Source: Pseudoalteromonas denitrificans DSM 6059
GTDB lineage: Bacteria; Pseudomonadota; Gammaproteobacteria; Enterobacterales; Alteromonadaceae
Direction of reading: 5' to 3'
Assembly: GCF_900112265.1 (NCBI RefSeq)
Contig: NZ_FOLO01000009.1
Coordinates: forward strand, 86,259-150,258
DNA length: 64,000 bases
In this document: positions 29,991 to 38,439 of the stretch, one piece after another
Position numbering within the stretch: position 1 is the stretch's first letter
Layout of the letters: each line of letters opens with the position of its first letter
Notes under the pieces: model-generated
Told to the model about the DNA's origin: nothing
The model's database searches: none
The model's input: the letters and a program-made list of their open reading frames with translations, nothing else
Position numbers and translations under genes: made by a program

Positions 29991-30497
29991 CTAATGCCCG
30001 CAACCACCTTCACCGTGAACATGACCGTGCGTTAATTCTTCTTCGGTTGCGGCTCTTACAGAATTTATTTCAATAGCAAAGGTAAGAGTTTTACCTGCAA
30101 GAGGGTGATTTAAATCACAATCAGCATTAAATTTACCAACTTTTAAAATGGTTACCTGACGGCGGCCATTTTCTGTTTCTACAAAGGCATTCATGCCTTT
30201 CTTCCAAACTTTAGCTTTTTTCTTACTTGGGCCTGCATTACCATCTTGTAGGTGCTTAAGCGGAATGCGTTGTTCTAAATTATCTTGTCGCTCGCCATAA
30301 GCTTCTTCAGGCGTTAATGTGATCTCAAACTTATCATCAACTTCTTTACCTTCAATGGCATTTTCTAAGCCTGGCAACATGGCATTATGACCATGTAAAT
30401 ATGACAATGGTGCTGATGAATGGCTGTTTTCAATTTCTTGTTGGTTTTCTGACAGCGTGTAATGAAATTCAACAACTGAGTTTTTACTAATAGACAT
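29991..30497 (-). CDS. FKBP-type peptidyl-prolyl isomerase, SlyD-like
   Basis: A 168-residue SlyD-type prolyl isomerase and chaperone. The FKBP core is visible (VVEFHYTLSENQQEIENS, LSYLHGHNAMLPGLENAIEGKEVDDKFEITLTP), with an insert-in-flap chaperone domain in the middle and DLNHPLAGKTLTFAIEI closing the domain. The C-terminus HGHVHGEGGCGH is His/Cys-rich and likely binds Ni or Zn, though it is shorter than in E. coli SlyD. It appears monocistronic. Confidence 0.9.
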   Translation of the reverse strand: MSISKNSVVEFHYTLSENQQEIENSHSSAPLSYLHGHNAMLPGLENAIEGKEVDDKFEITLTPEEAYGERQDNLEQRIPLKHLQDGNAGPSKKKAKVWKKGMNAFVETENGRRQVTILKVGKFNADCDLNHPLAGKTLTFAIEINSVRAATEEELTHGHVHGEGGCGH

Positions 30498-30577
30498 AAT
30501 GTAATTTGGCTTATTTAAAAAATTTTTATAAGTTTACTGGATTATGAGGTAAAAAGAGATGTTAAATACAGTCAATT

Positions 30578-32059
30578 TTAATTTGGTATGCTGCCTGTCA
30601 TATTTAATACGTCTAAAAAAGTATTGCTTACAGTACTTTTGGGTTCTTTTGCTAATGGTTGGGGCTCTTTTTCAAGCCAAATTATCATTTTTTTTCCTAG
30701 TTTTAAAACTGCGTTTTGACCCATTTTATTCCAGCTTGCAAGTTCTTTAAATGACACACCATAAGTTTGGCCTATGTCCCATAATGTATCGCCTTTTTTT
30801 ACGATGTAAGAAGTACTTACTTTTATTTTGTCGGGCGTTTTATTACGTTGCAAATAAGGGCTTATATGATATTCGATGGTAAGCGGTGAATTTTTATAGG
30901 CGGGTAGAGCTAAAATTTGACCAATTTTAATTAAATCACTACTTAATTGGTTTATGCTTTTGAGTTTAGTAATGCTTGTATTGAATTGCTTAGATATTTT
31001 ATATAAAGAATCCTTCGCTTTTACTTGATATCGGCCATAAACCAGTTTGCCATTGATTAATTGATAATGAGAGTCAAAATAATGGGCCTGGCTGATTGGT
31101 ACTAATAATTTATGAGGTCCTTTTTTAGCACTAGAATTACTGATATATCCGGGGTTAAGTTGATAAAGAGTTTGCATCGTTATTTTTGCTATTTTTGCTG
31201 CAATTAACATATCAAATTGTTTTTCTATATCTATATTAACTGTGGTTGCTTGATTAGGCATTTTAGGCCAATAGTGGTATTTTTTTTGTTGTTTTAGAAG
31301 AGAGGCTAATGCTAGTAATTTTGGAACGTAATTTGTTGTTTCACTTGGAAGATCTAGTGACCAAAAGTCACTTTTTTCACCTAAACGTTTATTTTTGGCT
31401 ATAGCATGCATTATTCTACCTTCTCCCGAATTATAGGCTGCTATTGCATGTAACCAGTTTTTAGAGAAACGAAAATATAAATATTCTAAATAATCTAAGG
31501 CTGCAGTCGTTGATGCAATAACATCATAGCGGCCATCGTACCAAGCATTCGTTTGTAAATTAAAATGTTTTGCTGTAACTGGCATAAGTTGCCAGATGCC
31601 AGATGCGCCTGCAGGTGACTTCGCTTTTATATTAAAATCACTTTCTACAATTGGTAAAAGTGCTAATTCTAAAGGGAGTTTCCGTTGCTCTATTTGGTTA
31701 ACTATATGATACATGAAAGGTTTGCTGCGTTTTGTGATGGTTTTCATATAATGTGGATGTTTTAAATACCAATTTATTCTTTGCTCAATTCTATTATCAT
31801 TATAATTTGGTAGTTTGAGTTGCATTGCGATGCGGTGCCAAAGATCTGAAACTTCACTTGGTTTGATTTTTTTAGTTTTACGGGTATTAGCTTTTGTTAC
31901 TTTTGTTATTTTTTTTTGTGTTTTTTTATTTTCAGGCTGTACAGTTGAAACAATAACGAGAGTGTTTTTTTTTACCTGAGTACTTTTGTTTGATGTGCCA
32001 TTATTAGTCGCTTGGCATCCAACTAAGGTCAGTAAAATTAATATGCGAAACTGTGCCAT
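30578..32059 (-). CDS. mltD: Membrane-bound lytic murein transglycosylase D, LysM-containing
   Basis: A 493-residue lipoprotein that cleaves peptidoglycan glycan strands. It has a short signal with lipobox (LVGC, Cys at about 15), a basic Lys/Thr-rich linker, then the SLT family 1 domain with catalytic glutamate in IVESDFN and the hallmark SPAGASGIWQLMP, followed by AIAAYNSGEGR and ETTNYVPKLLA. Two C-terminal LysM modules bind peptidoglycan (YQVKAKDSLYKISKQF at about 348, and YIVKKGDTLWDIGQTYG at about 420). A two-LysM MltD is usual. Confidence 0.93.
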   Translation of the reverse strand: MAQFRILILLTLVGCQATNNGTSNKSTQVKKNTLVIVSTVQPENKKTQKKITKVTKANTRKTKKIKPSEVSDLWHRIAMQLKLPNYNDNRIEQRINWYLKHPHYMKTITKRSKPFMYHIVNQIEQRKLPLELALLPIVESDFNIKAKSPAGASGIWQLMPVTAKHFNLQTNAWYDGRYDVIASTTAALDYLEYLYFRFSKNWLHAIAAYNSGEGRIMHAIAKNKRLGEKSDFWSLDLPSETTNYVPKLLALASLLKQQKKYHYWPKMPNQATTVNIDIEKQFDMLIAAKIAKITMQTLYQLNPGYISNSSAKKGPHKLLVPISQAHYFDSHYQLINGKLVYGRYQVKAKDSLYKISKQFNTSITKLKSINQLSSDLIKIGQILALPAYKNSPLTIEYHISPYLQRNKTPDKIKVSTSYIVKKGDTLWDIGQTYGVSFKELASWNKMGQNAVLKLGKKMIIWLEKEPQPLAKEPKSTVSNTFLDVLNMTGSIPN

Positions 32060-32138
32060 ATAAGCTAAACCTCCAGTTGATGAATAATTTGAGTTTAGAC
32101 TAGTTTAAAAATTAGAGGTAATATGATTTAGTGAAAAT

Positions 32139-32450
32139 TTAACCTATTACTTCTAAAAGAACGTAAGGGGATTTGATGATTAAAAAGGGTAAAAAAAGAA
32201 ATGTTATCGCCATTATTAAATAAATAGCTGAATGAATATAATGAATTTTCTTAATTTTTATTAATGAACATCCGGCTATTATTCCACCAAAAACAATCAT
32301 ACAACCCCAGAGCTGTAAGTTACTGGTATTTTGTGTATTTTTTATATTTAATAAGGTAGCAAATACATGAGCATCGGTTATTAAAATAACTAACAATGTA
32401 ATGCTTACTATAATAAATTTGAGGCCTAATATTTGGCTTTTAGATTTCAT
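32139..32450 (-). CDS. Small hypothetical membrane protein
   Basis: A 103-residue protein not recognised by family. Three hydrophobic stretches (about residues 9-30, 46-62 and 72-92) predict three membrane helices, with a Lys-rich turn (KIKKIHYIH) between the second and third. It is on the same strand as mltD and zapA, with short flanks, so it may be transcribed with either. No functional motif is visible. Confidence 0.6.
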   Translation of the reverse strand: MKSKSQILGLKFIIVSITLLVILITDAHVFATLLNIKNTQNTSNLQLWGCMIVFGGIIAGCSLIKIKKIHYIHSAIYLIMAITFLFLPFLIIKSPYVLLEVIG

Positions 32451-32544
32451 AAATGCTCAATACTATAAAAATCATATTATTGACTGAAAAGTGAAATAAA
32501 TACTAGGTGATTATAACTAAAGAAGGAAAATAGCTACTTAGGGG

Positions 32545-32835
32545 CTATTTTTCTGTTAAAGCATCATTTAATGAACTAACTAAGGAATTGAGTTGTTGTT
32601 GATTTGTTTCTAAGGTTTGATTAGCTAAAGCAAGCTCGTTACTTAAATTAAGCGCAGCCATAAGAAGAGCGCGGTCATTATTTCTAATGCCACTACGCTG
32701 TTTTATATCCCAAAACATTTTATCTAACTGTTTGGCTGCTTTTAGTAAGGCGTCTTCTTGTCCTTGTGGGCAAGCAAATTGATGTTGCTGACCCATAATT
32801 TCAACCTTAATGCCTTTTTGGCTGGCTGGAGGCAT
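32545..32835 (-). CDS. zapA: Cell division protein ZapA
   Basis: FtsZ-ring stabilising protein. The 96 residues contain an N-terminal ZapA domain (KVEIMGQQHQFACPQGQEDALLKAAKQLDKMFW) and a C-terminal coiled coil that drives tetramerisation (NDRALLMAALNLSNELALANQ). It starts one base before the stop of the upstream coiled-coil gene, a pairing seen in many gammaproteobacteria. No 6S RNA gene follows it here, unlike in E. coli. Confidence 0.94.
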   Translation of the reverse strand: MPPASQKGIKVEIMGQQHQFACPQGQEDALLKAAKQLDKMFWDIKQRSGIRNNDRALLMAALNLSNELALANQTLETNQQQLNSLVSSLNDALTEK

Positions 32836-33065
32836 TAGCTAGCCTGTTGCACACTTTGTAGCTTCTGCAGTAAACCTTCTAATGTATTTGTTGCATGCTT
32901 TTGTTTTTCATCAACTTCTAAAGCTTCAAGTAATAAGGTTTCATTTTCGTCGGTTAATTTTGCGTTAAGATCTTTCAACTCTGAAAAATCTTGTTTTAAC
33001 TGAGTATTTTGCTCGATAAGTTGATTGATCAGTTTTTCGAGTTGAGGAAGTGTATCGTTTATCAT
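32835..33065 (-). CDS. TIGR02449-type coiled-coil protein upstream of zapA
   Basis: A 76-residue, almost entirely coiled-coil protein (LEKLINQLIEQNTQLKQDFSE and LKDLNAKLTDENETLLLEALE). It matches the small TIGR02449 proteins encoded directly upstream of zapA, which resemble ZapB in size and heptad pattern. It overlaps zapA by one base. A role at the divisome is inferred from position and similarity in form. Confidence 0.82.
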   Translation of the reverse strand: MINDTLPQLEKLINQLIEQNTQLKQDFSELKDLNAKLTDENETLLLEALEVDEKQKHATNTLEGLLQKLQSVQQAS

Positions 33066-33219
33066 AAGGCGCTCTTATAACTGGATTAATAATATGTGCA
33101 AATTTAATCTAAAGTTATGCATATAGCTACTGTTTAAACACGAATAGCTGAAATTAATTGCTTTATTTTGTAAAATACCAGTAGTTAACTCTTTTTTGTA
33201 TGAATAAATAGGATTTTTA

Positions 33220-34056
33220 ATGCTTAGCTATCGCCACTCTTTTCATGCAGGTAACCCTGCCGATGTTCTTAAACATCTCGTTTTATTTGAAGTTTTACAA
33301 TATTTAACACAAAAAGATAAAGCTTTAGAATATATAGATACTCATAGTGGTGCTGGAATGTATGCATTTTCTTCAAACGAAGCACAAAAAACACAAGAAT
33401 TTGAACAAGGCATTGCAAAGCTCTGGCATTATAATGGAGATAGCCCAACGATTAAAAATTATTTGGCATTAATCAAACGTTTTAATCTACAAAAATTGGC
33501 ATTTTATCCGGGATCACCCGCTGTTGCTGACGATGTTTTAAGAGCGCATGATAAGTCTTGGTTATTTGAATTACATCCTCAAGACCATAAATTATTAACT
33601 GAGAACTTTAAACCAACCCGAAAGCGTAAAGTGAGGCTTGAAGATGGCTTTAAAGGTCTATTAGGCTTATTGCCACCAGAATCTCGTAGAGCATGTATTT
33701 TAATGGATCCCCCTTATGAAATTAAATCAGATTATGAGTTAGTGGTTAAAACGATTATTAAAGCGCATAAACGTTTTAGCAGTGGGACTTATATGATTTG
33801 GTACCCTGTAGTACAAAGGGAAAGAATCGATACGATGGAACAAACTTTAATTGATTCAGGTATTAAAAACATCCATTTATATGAACTGGGCACTTCTCAA
33901 GATACACAAGAACACGGCATGACAGCATCAGGAATGATAGTAATAAACCCGCCTTGGAAGTTAAAAGCAACTATGGATACTGTAATGCCTGAACTCGTAG
34001 AATATTTATCACATAAAGATGGTTTTTATCGATCAGTAGAGTTAGTTGCTGAATGA
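33220..34056 (+). CDS. rlmJ: 23S rRNA (adenine-2030-N6)-methyltransferase RlmJ
   Basis: Methylates A2030 of 23S rRNA. It has 278 residues with family motifs LSYRHSFHAGNPADVLKHLVL at the N-terminus, a SAM-binding region (YIDTHSGAGMY), FYPGSPAVA, and the catalytic DPPYE (ILMDPPYEIKSDYE). The C-terminal GMTASGMIVINPPWKL is typical. It is divergent from the zapA pair. Confidence 0.95.
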   Translation: MLSYRHSFHAGNPADVLKHLVLFEVLQYLTQKDKALEYIDTHSGAGMYAFSSNEAQKTQEFEQGIAKLWHYNGDSPTIKNYLALIKRFNLQKLAFYPGSPAVADDVLRAHDKSWLFELHPQDHKLLTENFKPTRKRKVRLEDGFKGLLGLLPPESRRACILMDPPYEIKSDYELVVKTIIKAHKRFSSGTYMIWYPVVQRERIDTMEQTLIDSGIKNIHLYELGTSQDTQEHGMTASGMIVINPPWKLKATMDTVMPELVEYLSHKDGFYRSVELVAE

Positions 34057-34086
34057 TAGTTAAATTTAATTTTTAGAAATTATTGA

Positions 34087-34133
34087 CTTGTACGAATATT
34101 CTCGTATATTAAATACGAACAGTTTCGTACAAG
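34087..34133 (+). promoter_or_regulatory. Two tandem palindromic sites upstream of the LytTR regulator
   Basis: Two copies of TACGA-N6-TCGTA (34091-34106 and 34114-34129) are spaced 23 bp centre to centre, about two helical turns. They lie inside a larger inverted repeat, CTTGTACGAA ... TTCGTACAAG, that ends 11 bp before the ATG. This is the layout of a dimer-pair operator, and autoregulation by the downstream LytTR protein is the simplest reading. Confidence 0.6.
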
Positions 34134-34143
34134 GATATAAAAA

Positions 34144-34911
34144 ATGAAAAAATTTAACGTTGTAATTGCCAGTGCTAGTGAAAAAACGCGCTCTAATATT
34201 AAACAATTACTTGAATTTCATTTTCATTTTGATTTTGAAACTGTTGCTTTAATTACTAATGAATGCGACGTTTTAAGTGCTTGTACTTCGGGTACTGTCG
34301 ATGTTTTATTCATTGACTCAAATCTTTTATCTGATTTTGATCAAAACCAAATTATTGAAAAGTTGTCATCTGAGATTCGGATTGTTTATTTATCTAAAGA
34401 TTCAATTCAAGCGGCTGATGCATTCGATTTAGGGGTTATTGATTATTTAATATATCCATTTGGTATTGAACGTTTTCACAAGTGTATTAAAAAGTTATTA
34501 AAAGAACTCAATAGTATTGTTGATTTTCCAATGCAATATATGCAAAAAATGTTACGGCAATTTCAAGTTCCAATAGAAAAAAAAGATCCAATTATTGTAA
34601 AAGGTACTGGAAACATCCGTATTATCGATACTGACGATATTTTATGGGTGGCGAGTGCGGGTAATTATGTTGAATTACATTTATCTGATGAGCAAAGACC
34701 AATATTACATAGAGAAACACTTACATCAATGCTAAATAAGTTAACATCACATGGGTTTATTCAAGTACATCGCTCTGCTCTTGTAAAAAAACGAAGTATA
34801 AGTGAGCTTAAGCCAACAGACAATGGTGATTACTTAATAACTTTAAAGAATGGTGCATTATTAAATTTATCTCGTCGTTATAAACAAAGCATGGCTGGTA
34901 TATTGAATTAA
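34144..34911 (+). CDS. LytTR-type response regulator with degenerate receiver
   Basis: A 255-residue protein with an N-terminal receiver-like domain (about 1-120) and a C-terminal LytTR DNA-binding domain (about 150-252; IRIIDTDDILWVASAGNYVELHL, RETLTSMLNKL, FIQVHRSALVKKRSISEL). A candidate phospho-acceptor D58 (LFIDSN) is kept. The acidic pair that binds Mg is replaced by A-S at 9-10, and the conserved lysine of the K-P motif is Y104 (DYLIYPF). Phosphorylation is therefore doubtful. No histidine kinase lies nearby. Tandem palindromes precede the start. The downstream DUF3016 gene is a possible target. Confidence 0.85.
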   Translation: MKKFNVVIASASEKTRSNIKQLLEFHFHFDFETVALITNECDVLSACTSGTVDVLFIDSNLLSDFDQNQIIEKLSSEIRIVYLSKDSIQAADAFDLGVIDYLIYPFGIERFHKCIKKLLKELNSIVDFPMQYMQKMLRQFQVPIEKKDPIIVKGTGNIRIIDTDDILWVASAGNYVELHLSDEQRPILHRETLTSMLNKLTSHGFIQVHRSALVKKRSISELKPTDNGDYLITLKNGALLNLSRRYKQSMAGILN

Positions 34912-34985
34912 TCATTATTATTAAGTGTGTGTTCAGTCTATTAGTGTCATATTAGTATCATTGTATTTTACCTTGAGATGATATT

Positions 34986-35489
34986 ATGAAAAAAATTAAT
35001 AAAGTAGCAATAGCACTTGTTTTGTCTATACCCTTATTAGTAAATGCCTCTGATAACTCAAATAAGATCAAAGCAACGGTTACTTGGGCTGACTTTAATG
35101 ACTTTACTGATGTCAGGCCTAATGGAGGACCTAAAGGTTCATTTTATAAACAAGTTGCCAAGTCCTTTGAAAAACACTTTGCTAAGTTAGCTAAAGACCT
35201 TCCATTGGGATATAAACTTAAAGTTAAAGTGAATAACCTTGATTTAGCAGGTGATGTACGCTTTAGCACCCATAGAGATATGCGTATAATTAAACCTATT
35301 TATTTTCCTAAAATTGAATTTAGTTATGCTCTGATTGATGCCAATGGAAAGTTAATTAATAAAGACGATGTTAAACTAAAAGATATGGGTTTTATGGATA
35401 AAATTAAACATGGTAGAGACGGTTCTTTTTATTATGATCATAGACTCATTACTGATTGGTTTAATGATGTACTCATAAAACAAGTTTAA
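34986..35489 (+). CDS. DUF3016 family periplasmic protein
   Basis: A 167-residue secreted protein with a cleavable signal (about 1-21, ending LLVNAS). The mature part fits DUF3016: VTWADFNDFTDVRPN at the start, KSFEKHFAKLAKDLPLGYKLKV, DLAGDVRF, PIYFPKIEFSYALIDANGK, LKDMGFMDKI and the C-terminal DHRLITDWFND. Function is unknown. It follows the LytTR regulator by 74 bp on the same strand and may be under its control. Confidence 0.82.
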   Translation: MKKINKVAIALVLSIPLLVNASDNSNKIKATVTWADFNDFTDVRPNGGPKGSFYKQVAKSFEKHFAKLAKDLPLGYKLKVKVNNLDLAGDVRFSTHRDMRIIKPIYFPKIEFSYALIDANGKLINKDDVKLKDMGFMDKIKHGRDGSFYYDHRLITDWFNDVLIKQV

Positions 35490-35492
35490 TTT

Positions 35493-35795
35493 TTATAAAA
35501 AAGAAGCGATTTCATTATAAAGTTGAGTCGCTTGTTTTTGTGTTAAGTTACTAATTGATTTTGCTTTGCCAATTGTACTACTGACTCTAACCGATTCACT
35601 GGTAATGCTGTGAGAGTTTTGATTTGATTCACTCTTTTCATTTAATTGTTTTTGTCTTGCTAATTGTGAAATTTTAACAATATCATTGCTAAAGTCTCCA
35701 AATTTGGATTCTGATTTAGTGGTATTAACTTGGTCGCGTATAACACTGGTTTTTTGTATTTCACTACCAGCCGTTAACGGGATTGCAATAGACAT
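35493..35795 (-). CDS. Hypothetical small protein
   Basis: A 100-residue Ser/Lys/Gln-rich protein of no recognised family. It has no signal peptide or membrane helix. The middle (DIVKISQLARQKQLNEKSE) and the end (LTQKQATQLYNEIASFL) look amphipathic, with a low-complexity Ser-rich link between. The composition resembles secretion-chaperone or anti-sigma-like small proteins, but that is only an impression. It converges with the DUF3016 gene (3-bp gap). Confidence 0.5.
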   Translation of the reverse strand: MSIAIPLTAGSEIQKTSVIRDQVNTTKSESKFGDFSNDIVKISQLARQKQLNEKSESNQNSHSITSESVRVSSTIGKAKSISNLTQKQATQLYNEIASFL

Positions 35796-35879
35796 ATCCC
35801 CTCCAAATAAATGGACCTAAACTAAGTATAGTCTATACCTAAGCCACTTCAATACACTATTTTTGGAACGGCTGAGCAA
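35796..35879. other. Short non-coding leader region with a palindrome
   Basis: Holds the perfect palindrome GTATAGTCTATAC (35826-35838), 30 bp upstream of the start of the minus-strand hypothetical gene. It may be a regulator site for that gene or for the candidate RNA on the plus strand. Confidence 0.35.
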
Positions 35880-35980
35880 TTCATGAGCTAGGCGCTCCTT
35901 TGTATTAATGCTGATCTCTTGAAAGGAGATGGAGAAGCGCACATGATTTGTTCAAAGGTCCCCGTTGGGGTGGTTTTTAA
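35880..35980 (+). ncRNA. Candidate small RNA with terminator
   Basis: Intergenic plus-strand segment with internal pairing: ATCTC-TTGAAAG-GAGAT (about 35911-35927) and an outer GCGCTCC/GGAG...GCGC pairing. It ends in CCCC-GTT-GGGG-TGG followed by TTTTT (35960-35978), a likely rho-independent terminator. No gene on the plus strand upstream within 390 bp needs this terminator. Not matched to a known RNA family; the promoter was not identified. Confidence 0.35.
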
Positions 35981-36030
35981 ATGTTTTATGTTGTGCTATT
36001 GATTTTGAAAATTGAAAAACGACGGTGTAA

Positions 36031-36068
36031 ACAACTTCAACTGAATTTTGTATATTGAAGTTGTTTGA
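36031..36068 (-). terminator. Inverted repeat after the PriC-like gene
   Basis: A perfect inverted repeat of AAACAACTTCAA with TTGAAGTTGTTT around a 14-nt loop, 30 bp beyond the minus-strand stop at 36098. It may be a terminator; the T-run is short. Confidence 0.45.
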
Positions 36069-36097
36069 ATATATAAATATTGGTTAGTTTAAATTGG

Positions 36098-36397
36098 CTA
36101 TTTATTTTTGAAGTTCGCTAATAATTGATGAACTTTTTGTAATTTAATAACTGTAGATTCTAATTTGTTTTTATCTAAAGACTCTTGTTTACTGAGAATT
36201 TCTACATCTGCTGCAATATCTAAAATATATGGTTTAAATCGTTTTGCTTCAAAAGAAAATCCAGCTTCTTGTTTGAAAAGAGCGCTAAATTTACCATGGC
36301 CACTTTTTTGTAATGCGTCTAATTGGCTATCAGCATCAAGTGCTTGTCTATAAAGTAATTGTAAGTTGTTGTTAAGTTGTTCGATTACAGGGTTCAT
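36098..36397 (-). CDS. Small helical protein, possibly PriC-like
   Basis: A 99-residue, mostly helical protein. The arrangement of LNNNLQLLYRQALDADSQ, GKFSALF, KRFKPYILDIAADVEIL and LESTVIKLQKVHQLLANF resembles the N-terminal half of primosomal replication protein PriC, but it is about half the length of E. coli PriC (175 residues). The assignment is tentative. No neighbour supports a replication role. Confidence 0.45.
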   Translation of the reverse strand: MNPVIEQLNNNLQLLYRQALDADSQLDALQKSGHGKFSALFKQEAGFSFEAKRFKPYILDIAADVEILSKQESLDKNKLESTVIKLQKVHQLLANFKNK

Positions 36398-36468
36398 ATT
36401 TATCTAAAGTTTATTTTGGAATTGCCGCTATAATAACATTAATGATTAACTTCTAATATGGTGGATTT

Positions 36469-36684
36469 ATGGATGTCTCTACTGGTCGCCTAGCTTCTGT
36501 AAACAATAGTGAAGGAGCACAGTTATATTCAGCTTCATTATCTAAGTCGCAGCAAAAGTTAGAAGGTCAAGCTGCATTAGCCTTGATACAAGCTACAGCA
36601 AGTACTTCACAAATAGTTAGTAGCCAACCTTCAGCTTCATCTGTGACGGCTACTTTAGGTCAGAATATTAATATCAGAGTTTAA
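36469..36684 (+). CDS. YjfB-like putative motility protein
   Basis: A 71-residue protein starting MDVS and ending TLGQNINIRV. This beginning and the GQNxxI-V end match the small YjfB putative-motility family, in which the middle is a variable Gln/Ala-rich helix (here SKSQQKLEGQAALALIQAT). A GGTGG-type site lies upstream of the ATG. Function is unproven; no flagellar gene is in the window. Confidence 0.6.
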   Translation: MDVSTGRLASVNNSEGAQLYSASLSKSQQKLEGQAALALIQATASTSQIVSSQPSASSVTATLGQNINIRV

Positions 36685-36704
36685 GGTTCATCGTTTATAT
36701 TCAT

Positions 36705-37718
36705 CTAATTTACTATTAAATTAATCGGTGTTTTATTTTTCTCGCCGCCGATTTCCCTTACAAGTTTTGGAACCAAAAAGCCTGGCAATTCACTTAAAAT
36801 ATCTAACATTAATTGTTTCGATTTCTCCTCACTCACATCAAAGTGTGATGCGCCTGAAACCTTATCTAGCAAATGTAAATAATAGGGCAATATATCAGCA
36901 CTAAATAACTTTTCGCTCAAGTTAACTAAGTCTTTACTTGTATCATTTACGCCTTTTAGTAAAACAGCTTGATTTAATAAAGTAACCCCAGAGGATTTTA
37001 AGAGTTTCATTTTATTAATTAATACTTTGTCAATTTCATTAGCATGGTTAATATGCATTACAATTATAATTTTTAATTTTGAGTTAGAAAATCGCTCACA
37101 TAAAGCCGTTGTTATTCTGCTTGGAATAACAACTGGAAAACGAGTATGAACGCGTAATCGAGAGACATGTTTTATTTTTTCAAGTTCAGTTATAAACCAG
37201 TCAATAGCTTCATCTTTTGCCATCAAAGGATCACCACCACTTAATATAACTTCATTGATATTGAGGTCATTTTCGATATATTTTAAAGATTTGAGTAAAT
37301 CACGTTTATTTAAGTGATTATCCTGATAAGGAAAGTGACGCCTAAAGCAATATCGACAATTAACTGCACAGCCTGTTTTAAATATAATGAGTACACGTGA
37401 TTTGTATTTATGCAATAAACCCGGCACTTCATTTTTTTGTTCGAGTAGGGGATCAAAATCAAACCCTTTTTTTGTTAAAAACTCTTTCTGTAATGGCATC
37501 ACTTGTAATAATAAAGGGTCTTGAGGGTCACCTTTTTTTATTTTTTTTATAAAGGGTATGGGGACTCGCATAGGGAATAATTTTTTGGCTTTTATATCAT
37601 CACTGAATGATTTTTCATCAAGTTCGAGCATTTTTAATAATTTAATCGGGTCAGTTACGACCATAGCTAATTCTTTTTGCCAGTTAGTATGCAAATTTGC
37701 TTCAATTGTTTGTATCAT
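36705..37718 (-). CDS. epmB: EF-P beta-lysylation protein EpmB (lysine 2,3-aminomutase-like)
   Basis: Radical SAM enzyme that converts (S)-alpha-lysine to (R)-beta-lysine for attachment to elongation factor P. It has 337 residues with the radical SAM cysteines in GCAVNCRYCFRRHFPY, the PLP and SAM segments (ILSGGDPLMAKDE, LRVHTRFPVVIP), and a C-terminus without the extra domain of catabolic aminomutases. It is divergent from efp (39 bp between starts), the classical yjeK-efp layout, and epmA is also present. Confidence 0.95.
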   Translation of the reverse strand: MIQTIEANLHTNWQKELAMVVTDPIKLLKMLELDEKSFSDDIKAKKLFPMRVPIPFIKKIKKGDPQDPLLLQVMPLQKEFLTKKGFDFDPLLEQKNEVPGLLHKYKSRVLIIFKTGCAVNCRYCFRRHFPYQDNHLNKRDLLKSLKYIENDLNINEVILSGGDPLMAKDEAIDWFITELEKIKHVSRLRVHTRFPVVIPSRITTALCERFSNSKLKIIIVMHINHANEIDKVLINKMKLLKSSGVTLLNQAVLLKGVNDTSKDLVNLSEKLFSADILPYYLHLLDKVSGASHFDVSEEKSKQLMLDILSELPGFLVPKLVREIGGEKNKTPINLIVN

Positions 37719-37757
37719 AGGTGTGTAAATAACTCGAATTGATTAATAGAGGACATA

Positions 37758-38327
37758 ATGGCGAATTATAGCACTAACGAATTCAAGGGAGGCCTAAAAT
37801 TTATGATGGATGGCGAACCTTGTAGCATTATTGAAAATGAAATGGTTAAACCTGGCAAAGGTCAGGCTTTCAACCGTGTTAAATTACGTAAATTAATTTC
37901 AGGTAAAGTGTTAGAAAAAACATTTAAATCTGGCGATAGCGTTGAAGCTGCAGATGTAATGGATACAGAACTTGCTTATCTATATACCGATGGTGAATTT
38001 TGGCATTTCATGAACAATGAAACTTTTGAGCAAGTTGCTGCTGACGAAAAAGCATTAGGCGACTCAGTTAAATGGTTAGTTGAAAATGATGTTTGTACTT
38101 TAACAATTTGGGATGGTCGCCCAATTGCAGTATCGGCGCCTAACTTTGTAGAACTTGAAATCACTGAAACAGACCCAGGTCTCAAAGGTGATACTGCGGG
38201 TACAGGTGGCAAGCCTGCAACTTTATCTACAGGCGCAGTGGTACGAGTACCACTATTTGTTCAAGTAAATGAAGTTATTCGTGTTGATACACGTACTGCA
38301 GAGTATGTAAGTCGCGTTTCTAAATAG
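37758..38327 (+). CDS. efp: Elongation factor P
   Basis: Relieves ribosome stalling at polyproline stretches. It has 189 residues, the normal three-domain length. The modified lysine K34 is in KPGKGQAF, the context recognised by EpmA. The C-terminal domain signature [22 protein letters not shown] is intact. It is divergent from epmB and followed by epmA, so the whole beta-lysylation route except EpmC is encoded within 2.7 kb. Confidence 0.98.
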   Translation: MANYSTNEFKGGLKFMMDGEPCSIIENEMVKPGKGQAFNRVKLRKLISGKVLEKTFKSGDSVEAADVMDTELAYLYTDGEFWHFMNNETFEQVAADEKALGDSVKWLVENDVCTLTIWDGRPIAVSAPNFVELEITETDPGLKGDTAGTGGKPATLSTGAVVRVPLFVQVNEVIRVDTRTAEYVSRVSK

Positions 38328-38439
38328 ATTTAACTCGCAATTCTATAGAGGCAGTTTTAGTGGATATGTAACTGAATGACATTTGTAAGTTGTTTGGCTA
38401 TATATCCATACTTTTCTATTTGAACTTCTAAGGTTTTCT

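Noticed and set aside
32451..32544. 6S RNA downstream of zapA, as in many gammaproteobacteria
   Set aside because: Only 94 bp are available and the 6S open-bubble layout is not visible.
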